Below, in pieces: positions 37,040 through 45,732 of a stretch of DNA of 64,000 nt (positions within the stretch are counted from its first letter, which is position 1; each line of letters starts with the position of its first letter). The DNA comes from Clostridia bacterium (GTDB lineage: Bacteria > Bacillota > Clostridia > Saccharofermentanales > Saccharofermentanaceae): NCBI GenBank assembly GCA_016287245.1, contig JAEEWG010000005.1:86417-150416 (forward strand), written 5' to 3'. A model generated the notes under the pieces. The model did no database searches, was not told where the DNA came from, and saw only the letters and a program-made list of their open reading frames with translations. Both the position numbers and the translations under genes were made by a program.

Positions 37040-37652
37040 AGCTCCAGGGAATACGGGTTCACACCAAGTCCTAGACGGAGAGCCGCCACTTGTGAATGCA
37101 CAAGGCGAGGTTGAGAAAAACAGAAAGACCAGAAAGTGGTCAGGAAACGAAGATGGAAGCCGCGGGATCGGATCCAGTGAGGTCGGAGAAGCGGGGGAGA
37201 TCGGAACCGTTAGAGCCATAGCACGATATGAGTGGAGAGCGAACAGCGATTGACGGTACGCGATGGCGGACACAAGTCGCAGGTCAGGTAGATGACCATG
37301 GCTTACGGGCCACTTAAAATGAAGACGACGGGTCTTAACTGAGTAGGTTGAGAGTTCTGGTTCGAAAGAGGGTATACGGCATGGGGTCGTTACCGGGGAG
37401 TAGGATCGGAGATCTGGCGGAAAAGAGGCCGCGGGTTACGGAATCGTTTTAAGATCGGAATGGTTGGAAAGGCAGCTTGAGAGATCGGGCTTCTGAGTAA
37501 TTCCAAGAAGAGGGTGATCGGCAGGATTGCAGAGGTTCGCAGTTAATAAAGGGCGACCGGTGGAATTGGATGGAAGGTTGGTTCGCTGGAGCTATTATTT
37601 GTCCTCATTATTTATGATCTTGCGGAGAGCCGGAAACGGGTCTCCGTTTTTT
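37040..37652 (+). ncRNA. large structured non-coding RNA, family not assigned
   Basis: About 555 nt plus terminator between a consensus promoter and a rho-independent terminator, with no ORF that has a start site or family match. The ends pair: TAGCTCCAG (37039-37047) with CTGGAGCTA (37586-37594), which would close the whole molecule. Clear local hairpins inside include CTTGTG-AATG-CACAAG (37089-37104), GACCA-GAAAG-TGGTC (37127-37141), GGTCA...TGACC (37282-37297) and AAGAC...GTCTT (37322-37336). The sense strand is strikingly rich in G and A, with many GAAA, GAGA and GTAA (GNRA-type) runs. The size and design recall OLE and ROOL RNAs. The genes around it (ABC exporter, hpt) are not the usual OLE neighbours. 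RNase P RNA, tmRNA and SRP RNA are excluded by absent signature sequences. Confidence 0.75.
37623..37652 (+). terminator. terminator of the large ncRNA
   Basis: CGGAGA-g-CCG, GAAA loop, CGG-g-TCTCCG (37623-37646), then six T (37647-37652). It runs into the last bases of the convergent hpt gene. Confidence 0.85.
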
Positions 37653-38178
37653 AATGCTCCATTTCCGCGATAAAGGGGAGATTTCTTCCGTATTCGTTGG
37701 CATCCATGCCATATCCGAGAAGCCAGGAACGGTCGACCTCAAAACCGTAATACTTGACGGGCAGATCGATAAGCTGCCTTTCGGGATTATATAAAAGCGT
37801 GCATACTTCGATCGAAAGAGGTTTTCTGGCCTCCAGCGTCTGAAGGAGATAAGCGGTGGTAAGTCCGGTGCGGATGATGTCTTCTACGACGATGACGTGC
37901 TTTCCGGTGATATTGACATCCACATCCTTCGTGATCCGGACGATACCGGTACTGCTGGTCATATCCGGTATGCTGCCGATGGCGATCATGTCGAGCTGAA
38001 GAGGAAGATCGATGGCGCGCGCCAGATCGGTAAAGAAGAAAAGGGAGCCCTTTAAAACGCCGAGTATCACGAGCTCCTGATCCTTATAGTCGGAGGTGAT
38101 CTGCTTTCCGAGTTCACGGATCCTCTCGTTCAGCTGTTCTTCTGTGTATATGATCTTCTTGTAGCGGACCTCATCCAT
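37651..38178 (-). CDS. hpt: hypoxanthine phosphoribosyltransferase
   Basis: Purine salvage: hypoxanthine or guanine plus PRPP gives IMP or GMP. 175 residues, normal length. The PRPP loop is VIVVEDIIRTGLTT (VxVVEDxxDTGxT type, with Arg in place of the usual Asp). LGVLKGSLFF (N-terminal cis-peptide loop) and YGFEVDRSWLLGYGMD (base-binding end) are also conserved. The Asp-to-Arg change in EDIIRTG is unusual and worth noting, because the second acidic residue of the motif acts near the ribose. Last gene of a three-gene minus-strand run with the membrane protein and the kinase/nuclease-like fusion. Start ATG 38178 behind GAGGGA. Confidence 0.93.
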   Translation of the reverse strand: MDEVRYKKIIYTEEQLNERIRELGKQITSDYKDQELVILGVLKGSLFFFTDLARAIDLPLQLDMIAIGSIPDMTSSTGIVRITKDVDVNITGKHVIVVEDIIRTGLTTAYLLQTLEARKPLSIEVCTLLYNPERQLIDLPVKYYGFEVDRSWLLGYGMDANEYGRNLPFIAEMEH

Positions 38179-38206
38179 GGATGATCCCTCACTTTCTGCG
38201 CATTAA

Positions 38207-39181
38207 TTACTCGGCATCTTTGTTTTCCGGATCTTTTGGCGAGGCATCAGGAAAACTGAAAGCCTTTAACCGCTCGGCAAGTTCCTGGAAATCCTTCTTA
38301 TACACGATCTTGATGGAGGTACCGGGGTAAAGCTCCTTGACCTTCTTGAGTTTTCTGTTCTTTTTCGTTACGTATTTCTGGTTCATCGTCGTCAGTTCGA
38401 GATACGTGTCGAATCTCGGAAGATAGAAGTCCGGGCTGAAGGCCAGAGTGACATTTCCTTCGCTGTCCCATTCGACAGGGAAGGTCTTCGGTTCATATTT
38501 CCAGTCTATGTGATACATATCGAGGATCTTGGCAAACTCCGCTTCCGATGGATTTTTAAAGACGGGAAGGGAGGTCTGGTGATTTACCGAGCCTTCCTTC
38601 TTCGTCTCCGTCTTGATGCGGACGCGAAGTTCATGCTCGTGGAAGGTCGCTAGGATCGTGGCGACACATTCATCGACAGACATATAGTCTGTATTCAGAA
38701 TGAGATGGTAAAGGCTGAAATCTGTCGAGTCCACGGAAAAAACATGGGAAACGAATCTCTTATGCTTTCTGTCCGTGGAGGCAAGAAGCTCGCGTGCGGC
38801 GCTTTCCGGCAGCTGAAACTGCTTTTCGATGCGGGCCAGACGCGTCTCATCCGAAGCGACGATACGGACATGGATGGCACTGTCATAGTTCGAGAAAAGA
38901 AGCTGGGAGCCAAAACCCATGAGAATGGCCGGGGCCTTTTCTGCCATAGCGTGAAGCGATTCGGAAAGAACTTCCTTAAAGCTCTTACCGTCTTTGTATT
39001 CGGAAAGATAGAATTTGGCGCTCTCGAGGAGGCGTGCCTGCTGGTCTTCCTGAAGGTCAGGGAAGAATTTGCCCATCAGAAGATCGCGCGTGATGAGTTC
39101 CCACCCGAGTTTGCTGCTCAGAGCGGAAGCGACTTCATCGCCGAGACTGCCCATTTGGCGCGATATTGTGATGATCGGCAT
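38207..39181 (-). CDS. cytidylate-kinase-like protein fused to a PD-(D/E)XK-like domain
   Basis: 324 residues from ATG 39181 (GGAG 10 bases upstream). Residues 1-185 match the cytidylate-kinase-like family: PIITISRQMGSLGDEVA, a divergent P-loop region, and LARIEKQFQLPESAARELL as lid. Residues ~213-308 look like a PD-(D/E)XK-type fold: FAKILDMYHIDWKYEPKTF, then SPDFYLPRFDTYLELTTMNQ with D251 and E262, but Thr264 where the catalytic Lys would be. VTKKNRKLKKVKELYP follows. I recall the same ELTT-type domain fused to hypoxanthine phosphoribosyltransferase in some Actinobacteria; here hpt is the next gene, 28 bp downstream. A nucleotide-sensing or regulatory role is thus possible, and nuclease activity is doubtful. 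Confidence 0.75.
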   Translation of the reverse strand: MPIITISRQMGSLGDEVASALSSKLGWELITRDLLMGKFFPDLQEDQQARLLESAKFYLSEYKDGKSFKEVLSESLHAMAEKAPAILMGFGSQLLFSNYDSAIHVRIVASDETRLARIEKQFQLPESAARELLASTDRKHKRFVSHVFSVDSTDFSLYHLILNTDYMSVDECVATILATFHEHELRVRIKTETKKEGSVNHQTSLPVFKNPSEAEFAKILDMYHIDWKYEPKTFPVEWDSEGNVTLAFSPDFYLPRFDTYLELTTMNQKYVTKKNRKLKKVKELYPGTSIKIVYKKDFQELAERLKAFSFPDASPKDPENKDAE

Positions 39182-39197
39182 AAAGGCGGGGCTCCTT

Positions 39198-39578
39198 TCA
39201 TTTCTTCCGGTGGGTAAGCTTACCGAAGGCGTTGACTTCGTAAGTGTTCGCAAAAGCCGGGTTGATCGCGGCGATCTCGTCATAAGTGGCGTGACCGTCA
39301 TTTACATAGTTATAGCCTACGATGGCGTTGGTGCGGATCTTCTTCTGAAAATCTTTTTTCGCGATCTTGCTGCCGATGACATGTCCCATGAAGAAATAAA
39401 AGAAGATCGCAAGAATAATGGAAAGGAATCCGAAAAGGATAAAAAGAGGGCCTTTCCAGACAGCCAGAACGAAGAGGACAAAAGCGCCGAGACCGAGCAC
39501 ATATGCGATGAGATCCATCAGGATCGCAAAGGCGGTCGCCTTGTTCGAATACTCAAAAGAAGTAAAGATAAAAAACAT
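39198..39578 (-). CDS. small membrane protein, unknown (hpt operon)
   Basis: 126 residues with three hydrophobic segments (about 15-40, 43-60, 62-75). A soluble C-terminus contains KIRTNAIVGYNYVNDGHATYDEIAAINPAF, which looks like a small folded tail rather than disorder. Start ATG 39578 has GGAGG at ideal distance. 16 bp before the kinase-like gene, so one operon with it and hpt. Not recognised as a family. Confidence 0.7.
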   Translation of the reverse strand: MFFIFTSFEYSNKATAFAILMDLIAYVLGLGAFVLFVLAVWKGPLFILFGFLSIILAIFFYFFMGHVIGSKIAKKDFQKKIRTNAIVGYNYVNDGHATYDEIAAINPAFANTYEVNAFGKLTHRKK

Positions 39579-39608
39579 ATGTCCGTTCCTCCATTGGCTA
39601 CTGATTTC

Positions 39609-39620
39609 ATTTTATCACAA
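39609..39620 (-). promoter_or_regulatory. extended -10 element for the hpt operon
   Basis: Minus strand TTGTGATAAAAT, 30 bases before ATG 39578, identical to the element before the ABC operon. No good -35 is seen. Confidence 0.5.
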
Positions 39621-39732
39621 TGGTGTTTTTTCAAATGAAAAAAATAATAAAAAACATTGTAATGATTGCCTTTGTGTGCGAAAATCATAAATACGATTCA
39701 TCAGAATTATTTATATGTAGGGAGAGTGTATT

Positions 39733-40170
39733 ATGGCTGTTTATTATTATGGTGTGAGATCTTTCAAAAAGGTGTATGGCCCGAAAGGTGAGCCTAAGGA
39801 GTGTTCCTATTGCCATAAGGTCTATCAGGAGACCTATGTAAAGTTCAATAAGTGGGGACATATCGATTATATCCCGCTGTTGCCGATGGGCTCTGATTTC
39901 TATCATTTCTGCCCGGTATGCTTCAGTGGCGACAAGTTCGACAAAAAAGGCAAGAAAGAAGCAAAGAAGATCGTAAAGGATCAGACCGCTCCGACCACGA
40001 ATCTGGTTCCGAAGGGCATCAACCATAAGGCACAGAAGCTCTGGGATCTTGTTCTCGAAGATAAGAACTCCGGGGAAGTCCTTCCGGTTGCTTCCGGCAT
40101 GAAGAAGAGCGATTACAAGGCTCTGAAGAAGAACCGCTTCTACAAGAAGATCAATGAAGTAGAGGAATAA
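39733..40170 (+). CDS. zinc-ribbon protein, unknown
   Basis: 145 residues, cytoplasmic. Two CxxC pairs, CSYC (24-27) and CPVC (~60-63), separated by the hydrophobic YIPLLPMGSDFYHF, form a treble-clef or zinc-ribbon site like that of the zinc-ribbon_15 family. A lysine-rich linker and a C-terminal helix follow. ATG 39733 behind GGGAGAG. One base separates its stop from the serine hydrolase gene, so they are cotranscribed. No function is known. Confidence 0.75.
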   Translation: MAVYYYGVRSFKKVYGPKGEPKECSYCHKVYQETYVKFNKWGHIDYIPLLPMGSDFYHFCPVCFSGDKFDKKGKKEAKKIVKDQTAPTTNLVPKGINHKAQKLWDLVLEDKNSGEVLPVASGMKKSDYKALKKNRFYKKINEVEE

Positions 40171-40171
40171 G

Positions 40172-41458
40172 ATGAAATCAAATGTGAAAGCATTTCTCGC
40201 GGGGCTATTGGCATTGTCAATAGCTTTTGCTTGTGCTTGCGGGAAAAAAGAAGAAGAGACAACGAAAAAGAAATCGAAAAAAACGAGCAGTACGACTACG
40301 GAGACGACGCTTCCTGAGGAACCCACAGAGGAGCCATCGGAAGAGACTTCTGAAAGTACTACGGAAAGTACTACGGAGAGCACGACGGAAAGTCAGGAAA
40401 AGCCTTCTGCATCAGAAAGTTATGATGCTCCTTCTTCTTTTTCTGTCTCCACTGCAGATGACTATATGACGGCCATCGATTTTGATGGCGTGGTCCTGGC
40501 CGCGGAAGGTGACCAGATCCTCTATTCATATGTAGGAGGGCTTGCTGACCGCGAAAACGGCATCGCCAATAAGATGGATACTGTTTTCGAGTTCGGTTCC
40601 ATCACGAAACAGTTTACGGCGATTGCCATCATGCAGCTGGAAGAAGCGGGAAAACTCAGTACGGACGATAAGCTCGACAAGTATCTGCCGGAGTATTCGC
40701 ATGCGGGGGAGATCACGATCCACCAGCTGCTCAATATGACTTCCGGTATCCCGGATTATCTTTATACCGGAGCCCTTGGTATCTCATTGGACTTTCAGGG
40801 TCTTTCCCTATCAGATCTTATTTATCTGGAAGATACACTTCGGAAAGTCGTGACCACACCGGTCGTCAAGTCGGAGCTGGTTAATAGTATTTCTTTACTG
40901 CCGCTGAACTTTGCGCCGGGATCGCAGTATGAGTATTCCAATACGAATTACTATTTTCTCGGCATGATCATCGAGCAGCTTAGCGGAATGTCCTATGACG
41001 AGTATATTCGAAAGAATATCCTTGAGCCGCTTTCCCTGAAAGAGATCTATCCGGATATCGACCATCTGACTTCCTGCGGAAGAACAGACCTGGGACTGAT
41101 GAAATATGATCTTCCTTCTCAGGATCCGTCGATCAGTTTTGCTGCCGGTGTCATGACCGGAACCGCAAATGGCCTTTGGGACTGGGAAAAGTGCGTGATG
41201 GACGGCGCTCTTCTTTCTCCGGAGAGTTGGAAAAAGATCCTTGACGGAGGATCTTTCGGATATGGATACGGATGGAATATCTATAGCGGCTATATCGAGC
41301 ATTCCGGAATGACGCTCGGTTATAACACATGTGTCCGTGTGGATTCTAAGACGAGAAGAGTCATCATCGTCCTTTCGAACATCCAGCCGCTGGCCGGAAC
41401 AACGAAACGCCCGATGTCTTCGGATATTGCGGACAGACTCTGGACACTTTATTCCTGA
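40172..41458 (+). CDS. lipoprotein serine hydrolase, beta-lactamase class C / DD-peptidase fold
   Basis: 428 residues. Lipoprotein-type signal (cysteines near 21-23), then a Ser/Thr/Glu-rich linker (~25-85, including (E-S-T-T)n repeats) that should span the wall. The serine beta-lactamase-like domain has SITK (SxxK), YSN (YxN, in YEYSNTNYY) and HSG (HxG, in IEHSGMTLGY). All three active-site motifs are present. Members are mostly D-aminopeptidases, esterases or penicillin-binding-like proteins; resistance is unlikely to be the main role. Operon with the zinc-ribbon gene and probably the deacylase gene behind it (19 bp gap). Confidence 0.9.
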   Translation: MKSNVKAFLAGLLALSIAFACACGKKEEETTKKKSKKTSSTTTETTLPEEPTEEPSEETSESTTESTTESTTESQEKPSASESYDAPSSFSVSTADDYMTAIDFDGVVLAAEGDQILYSYVGGLADRENGIANKMDTVFEFGSITKQFTAIAIMQLEEAGKLSTDDKLDKYLPEYSHAGEITIHQLLNMTSGIPDYLYTGALGISLDFQGLSLSDLIYLEDTLRKVVTTPVVKSELVNSISLLPLNFAPGSQYEYSNTNYYFLGMIIEQLSGMSYDEYIRKNILEPLSLKEIYPDIDHLTSCGRTDLGLMKYDLPSQDPSISFAAGVMTGTANGLWDWEKCVMDGALLSPESWKKILDGGSFGYGYGWNIYSGYIEHSGMTLGYNTCVRVDSKTRRVIIVLSNIQPLAGTTKRPMSSDIADRLWTLYS

Positions 41459-41477
41459 TTGCTTCTGGAGAAGATAT

Positions 41478-41960
41478 ATGAAGAAAGAAAATAAGACCAA
41501 TGCCATGCGAATCCTGGATAAGGAGAAGATCCCGTACGAGCCTTTCTACTACGATTGCGACGAGTTTATCGACGGCGTGCACATCGCAGATATGTTAGGT
41601 CAGCCGTACGAAAGCTCTTTTAAGACGCTCGTTATGCAGGGAAAGTCGAAGAACTACTTCGTCTTCGTGATCCCGATCGCAGAAGAGGTCGATATGAAAA
41701 AAGCGGCCCGCGCGGTAGGGGAGAAGTCCCTTGAGATGGTGCATGTCAAAGACATCATGGCGGTCACGGGGTATATTCGCGGGGGCGTGACATCGATCGG
41801 CATGAAGAAAAAGTATCCGACCGTGATCGATGAAACGGCGCAGCTTTTCGATACGATCATTGTCAGCGGCGGCATGCTCGGGACACAGATCCATCTTTCA
41901 CCACTGGATCTTCAGAAAGTGGTACAGGGCCAGTTCGCCGATATCCTTCAGACAAACTGA
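41478..41960 (+). CDS. YbaK/EbsC-family aminoacyl-tRNA deacylase
   Basis: Hydrolyses mischarged tRNA, typically Cys-tRNA(Pro). 160 residues from ATG 41478 (GGAG 7 bases upstream). The fold's landmarks are visible: SSFKTLVMQGKSKNYFVFVIP with the conserved Lys in F-K-T-L, VHVKDIMAVTGYIRGGVTSIG (G-Y-x-x-G-x-x-x-P-like, here GGVTSIG), and SGGMLGTQIHLSPLDL. Complete and of normal size. Confidence 0.9.
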   Translation: MKKENKTNAMRILDKEKIPYEPFYYDCDEFIDGVHIADMLGQPYESSFKTLVMQGKSKNYFVFVIPIAEEVDMKKAARAVGEKSLEMVHVKDIMAVTGYIRGGVTSIGMKKKYPTVIDETAQLFDTIIVSGGMLGTQIHLSPLDLQKVVQGQFADILQTN

Positions 41961-41991
41961 CCCCGTTAAATAACCTGGTTTTACGCGGAAC

Positions 41992-43731
41992 TTATGTCGC
42001 TGTGTGATACAGCTTGGCGTAGGTTCCGTTCTTTTTTAGAAGTTCCTCGTGGGTACCCTCTTCTTCGATTCCGTTTTCCGACAGCACCAGGATGCGCTTG
42101 GCGTTCTGGATCGTCGTCAGGCGGTGAGCGATGACGAGCGTCGTTCTGTCCTTTGCAAGTTCCTCAAGAGAATCCTGAATGACCTTCTCGCTTTCGTTGT
42201 CGAGAGAGGAAGTTGCCTCGTCGAAGATCAGGATCGGCGGATCTTTTAAGAAAACTCTTGCGATGCTGATACGCTGTTTCTGACCACCGGAGAGCTTGAC
42301 GCCTCTTTGACCGATATCGGTGTCATAGCCGTCCGGAAGCTCCATGATGAACTCGTGGGCATTGGCACGTTTGGCGGCATTAACGACTTCCTCGAAGGTT
42401 GCATCGGGACGTCCGTAACGGATATTTTCCAAAACAGTGCCGGCAAAAAGATATACGTCCTGCTGGACGATGCCGATCTTCTGCCTAAGCGACTTCTGGG
42501 TCACCGAAGTGATGTCGGTACTGTCGATCGTTATTCTACCTTCCGTGGGTTCATAGAACCTCGGAATCAGGCTGCAGATTGTGGTCTTGCCGACGCCGGA
42601 ATGACCGACGAGTGCGACATATTCGCCTGCATCGATGTGGAGATTCAGATGGGAAAAGACATTGGCCTCACGCGTCGGGTTTCCTCCGTAGGAGAAGGTG
42701 ACGTCGGTAAAGTCGATATCGCCTTTGACATCAGAAAGTTCCTTCGCATCCGGGGCGTCTTCGATATCCGGATCGATGCAGATCATCTCGTAGAAGCGCT
42801 CGAACCCGCTCATGCCGTTCTGGAACTGCTCAGTGAAACTGACGAGCTTTCGGATCGGCTCAGTGAAGTTGTTGACGTAAAGCAGGAAGGCGATGAGATC
42901 CTGAAGGGTCAGCTGGTCTTTGCCGATCATGAGCGCGCCGATGGCGGCGACAGCCACGGTGATAAGACCGGTGGTACACCAGAGAACGGCGTGGTAGATA
43001 GCCATGTAGCGGTAGTTGTCGCGCTTGCTCATAAGGAAGAGATCATTTCCCTCTGTGAACTTATGGATCTCCATATCCTCACCGGTAAAAGACTTGACGA
43101 CGCGGATGCCGGAAAGACTGTCTTCCATCCGGGTGTTGATCTCGGCGATGCGCTCACGATTCTTCTTAAACGTGCGCTTCATCTTCCGGTTTAAAACAGA
43201 AGCGAAGGCGATCATGAAAGGGACGGGCAAAAGTGCCACAGCCGCAAGCTTTACATTGATCATGCAGAGGATCACGACGGAGCCTAAAAGCTTGATGGCT
43301 GAGATCATGAGATCTTCCGGACCATGGTGGTAAAGCTCGGTGATCTCGAAAAGATCATTGGTCACGCGGGACATGAGAGAACCGACCTTCTGGTCGTCGT
43401 AGAACCGGAAAGACAGCTTCTGATAATGCGTGAAAAGCTCGTTTCTCAGGTCATATTCCATACGGGCGCCGACCATGTGTCCGACATAGGCGATGAAGTA
43501 GTTGCAGCCGAAATCCACAGCGAGAAGACCCAGCATTACAAGAGAAAGAACGATAATGGTCTGCTGCGCATTGACAAAGCCTTCGAGAAGGACCGTTCCT
43601 GTGATGTAACGGATGATGAGCGGGATAATGAGGGAAGTGGCAGCTCCTACCAGCGCGAAGACCATGTCGGCGATAAAGCCTTTCATGTAAGGACGGTAAT
43701 AAGACAGGAATTTGCGCCATTTTGCGTTCAT
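41992..43731 (-). CDS. ABC exporter, fused membrane and ATPase domains (MsbA/LmrA type)
   Basis: 579 residues from ATG 43731 behind GGAGGAAG. Six membrane helices make up the first ~310 residues. The nucleotide-binding domain has GHSGVGKTT (Walker A), the [16 protein letters not shown] signature, [11 protein letters not shown] (Walker B) and IAHRLTT (switch His). It is a half-transporter that can act as a homodimer, exporting lipid, peptide or drug. No partner ABC gene lies next to it. Divergent from galM. Confidence 0.93.
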   Translation of the reverse strand: MNAKWRKFLSYYRPYMKGFIADMVFALVGAATSLIIPLIIRYITGTVLLEGFVNAQQTIIVLSLVMLGLLAVDFGCNYFIAYVGHMVGARMEYDLRNELFTHYQKLSFRFYDDQKVGSLMSRVTNDLFEITELYHHGPEDLMISAIKLLGSVVILCMINVKLAAVALLPVPFMIAFASVLNRKMKRTFKKNRERIAEINTRMEDSLSGIRVVKSFTGEDMEIHKFTEGNDLFLMSKRDNYRYMAIYHAVLWCTTGLITVAVAAIGALMIGKDQLTLQDLIAFLLYVNNFTEPIRKLVSFTEQFQNGMSGFERFYEMICIDPDIEDAPDAKELSDVKGDIDFTDVTFSYGGNPTREANVFSHLNLHIDAGEYVALVGHSGVGKTTICSLIPRFYEPTEGRITIDSTDITSVTQKSLRQKIGIVQQDVYLFAGTVLENIRYGRPDATFEEVVNAAKRANAHEFIMELPDGYDTDIGQRGVKLSGGQKQRISIARVFLKDPPILIFDEATSSLDNESEKVIQDSLEELAKDRTTLVIAHRLTTIQNAKRILVLSENGIEEEGTHEELLKKNGTYAKLYHTAT

Positions 43732-43805
43732 AAAGAGCTTCCTCCAAGGTGAGCTGCGCGTTCTGAAATGCTCTGAAATTAAAAGGTATTCTAACAGATT
43801 CCGCA

Positions 43806-43835
43806 TTGACTTTCCAGTTGATCTGACGCAATAAT
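43806..43835 (+). promoter_or_regulatory. possible promoter for galM
   Basis: TTGACT (43806-43811), 18-base spacer, AATAAT (43830-43835), 35 bases before the galM start. Confidence 0.4.
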
Positions 43836-43870
43836 AGTAGCGGTATAAAAACATATGTGAGGTGAGCCCC

Positions 43871-44980
43871 ATGGCAGCAGAAAAAGTTCTTTTTGATACG
43901 ACAAAAGACGGAAAACAAGTCAGTGAATTTATCATTACGCGTCCGAATGGCGAAAGTTTCTCCGTGATCGAGTACGGCGCGGCGATCCATACGCTGAATG
44001 TCCTGGATAAGGACGGAGAACTGGGCGATGTCATGCTGGGCTTTGATAATATCGAAGGATATATGGGTTCCGGATCCGGTCACGGCTCCATTATCGGACG
44101 TACCGCGAACCGCATCAAGGGCGGATCTTTTACTATCGACGGCGTGGATTACCAGCTCCCGAAGAATGAAGGCGAGAACAACCTTCACGGCGGTCCGGGC
44201 AACTTCCAGAACAGCTTCTGGGACGGAAAACTCATCAGCAGAGAAGAAGCACAGGCTTTCATCGATGATCTCAAGATCAAAAACGACTGGACAGTCGAGA
44301 CGGAGGGCGTGCTCCTTTCCTTCCTTCTGGCGGACGGTGTCTGCGGCGTTCCGGGAAACATGGACATGAAGGTCCTTTACACATGGGCGACAGACGGCAC
44401 GCTCATCATCACCTACCGTGCAGTCTCCGATAAGAAGACGATCTTCGCTCCGACGAACCATTCCTACTTCAATATCGACGGTCAGGCAGCCGGCCGGATC
44501 GGCGAGCAGCTCCTGTGGATCGATTCCGACCAGCTCACCGAAAAGGATATGGATAATGTCCCGAACGGCAAGTTCATCGACGTGACCGGAACGGAGTTCG
44601 ATTTCAGAACACCGACACCGACAGAGAGAGTCCTCGTGAAGACCTCTTCCAATCCGCAGCTCAACTGCAGCAAGGGTGCGGATTCCAACTATGTGCTTAA
44701 GACGACGCAGGATCAGGTATCTCTGGTCGCATCTGTTGAATCCGAAAAGAGCGGAAGAAAGATGGAAGTGCTTACCAACTTCCCGGGCGTCCAGCTCTAC
44801 TGTGCATGCAACCTTGACGAAGACGGCAAGGGCGGCATCCACTATAATCCGTACGAAGCGATCTGTCTGGAAACACAGATGTTCCCGGATGCGATCCACC
44901 ACAGTCATTTCGCCTCTGCCGTGATCGATAAGGACGAGGTCAAGGGCTTCCTTTGCGGCTATCGTTTCTCGGTAAAGTGA
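43871..44980 (+). CDS. galM: aldose 1-epimerase (mutarotase)
   Basis: Interconverts alpha and beta anomers of hexoses for the Leloir pathway and other sugar use. 369 residues from ATG 43871 behind GAGGTGAG. Conserved blocks: GRTANRIKGGSF, NNLHGGP (first active His), NHSYFNIDG (second His) and the C-terminal CLETQMFPDAIHH with the catalytic Glu. Complete. The stop overlaps a possible GTG start of azlC. Confidence 0.95.
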   Translation: MAAEKVLFDTTKDGKQVSEFIITRPNGESFSVIEYGAAIHTLNVLDKDGELGDVMLGFDNIEGYMGSGSGHGSIIGRTANRIKGGSFTIDGVDYQLPKNEGENNLHGGPGNFQNSFWDGKLISREEAQAFIDDLKIKNDWTVETEGVLLSFLLADGVCGVPGNMDMKVLYTWATDGTLIITYRAVSDKKTIFAPTNHSYFNIDGQAAGRIGEQLLWIDSDQLTEKDMDNVPNGKFIDVTGTEFDFRTPTPTERVLVKTSSNPQLNCSKGADSNYVLKTTQDQVSLVASVESEKSGRKMEVLTNFPGVQLYCACNLDEDGKGGIHYNPYEAICLETQMFPDAIHHSHFASAVIDKDEVKGFLCGYRFSVK

Positions 44981-44994
44981 GGTCGGCTTCGAAA

Positions 44995-45732
44995 GTGAGT
45001 TCGAAAAACCTATTCTTACGCGGTCTCAAAGACGGGTTCCCCATTTGTCTGGGATACCTGTCTGTTTCCTTTGCTTTCGGTATCTTCGCCGTAAGTTCCG
45101 GCCTTTCGATCTGGCAGGTCATCATGATCTCCATGGCCAATGTCACCTCGGCGGGACAGTTGGCCGGTGTTCCGATCATCGCGGCCGGGCTTCCGCTCAT
45201 CGAGATGGTGCTGACGCAGTTCGTCATCAATCTCCGCTATTCCCTGATGTCGGTCTCTCTTTCGCAGAAACTGAGCCCGCGCGTGAAGCTCCTGCACAGA
45301 TTTGTCATGGCATTCTGCGTAACCGACGAGATCTTCGCCGTGGCGATCAGTCAGAAAGATGAGGTGGAGACACCGTATTTCCTGGGCCTTATGACCTCTC
45401 CGTTCTGGGGCTGGACAATCGGCACGGCCCTCGGAGCTCTTGCGGGTGATATCCTTCCGGATATGGTGGTCTCGGCCCTGGGCATCGCGCTTTATTCGAT
45501 GTTTGTGGCGATCATTATCCCTCCGTCGAAAAAGAACCATTCTGTGGCACTTTGCTGTCTTCTGGCGATGGTGCTCTCTTCCGCGTTCTACTATATTCCG
45601 GTTCTTTCAAAGGTGTCTTCGGGCATTGCCATCATCATCTGCGCACTGGTCTCCGGTCTGCTTTTTGCGGCTGTTGCCCCGATCCCGGATGAGAAGATTC
45701 CTGAAGAGGAGAAGAAGGAGGTGCCGGCATGA
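44995..45732 (+). CDS. azlC: AzlC-family branched-chain amino acid exporter subunit
   Basis: Large subunit of a two-part exporter for branched-chain amino acids or their analogues. About 245 residues with six to seven helices. Family landmarks: GLKDGFPICLGYLSVSFAFGI, SAGQLAGVPII, INLRYSLMSVSLSQKL and ALGALAGDILPD. The start is uncertain: GTG 44995 has GAGGT about 11 bases upstream, while GTG 44977 would overlap the galM stop (GTGA) but lacks a site. Followed by azlD with a 4-bp overlap. Confidence 0.9.
   Translation: MSSKNLFLRGLKDGFPICLGYLSVSFAFGIFAVSSGLSIWQVIMISMANVTSAGQLAGVPIIAAGLPLIEMVLTQFVINLRYSLMSVSLSQKLSPRVKLLHRFVMAFCVTDEIFAVAISQKDEVETPYFLGLMTSPFWGWTIGTALGALAGDILPDMVVSALGIALYSMFVAIIIPPSKKNHSVALCCLLAMVLSSAFYYIPVLSKVSSGIAIIICALVSGLLFAAVAPIPDEKIPEEEKKEVPA

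Noticed and set aside
36833..37273. 146-residue open frame on the minus strand within the ncRNA region
   Set aside because: It has no ribosome-binding site, has low-complexity Ser/Pro/Phe composition, and runs through the ncRNA promoter and its 5' part.
37040..37595. Identity of the large RNA as RNase P RNA, tmRNA or SRP RNA
   Set aside because: The length fits none of them, and the conserved RNase P P4 strands (AGGAAAGTCC and ACAGAA...GGCTTA), the tmRNA alanine-acceptor ends and the SRP Alu/GGAA loops are not found.
40370..40400. Short direct repeats encoding Glu-Ser-Thr-Thr
   Set aside because: This is a low-complexity linker of a lipoprotein, not a CRISPR or mobile repeat. No CRISPR array is seen in the window.
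40172..41458. Serine hydrolase as a beta-lactamase resistance gene
   Set aside because: The motifs fit the broad class-C-like family, but the lipoprotein anchor and HSG instead of KTG point to a DD-peptidase or esterase-type relative.
43451..44908. 485-residue minus-strand frame spanning galM
   Set aside because: It is antisense to galM and the ABC exporter start, with no start signal; both overlapped genes are certain.
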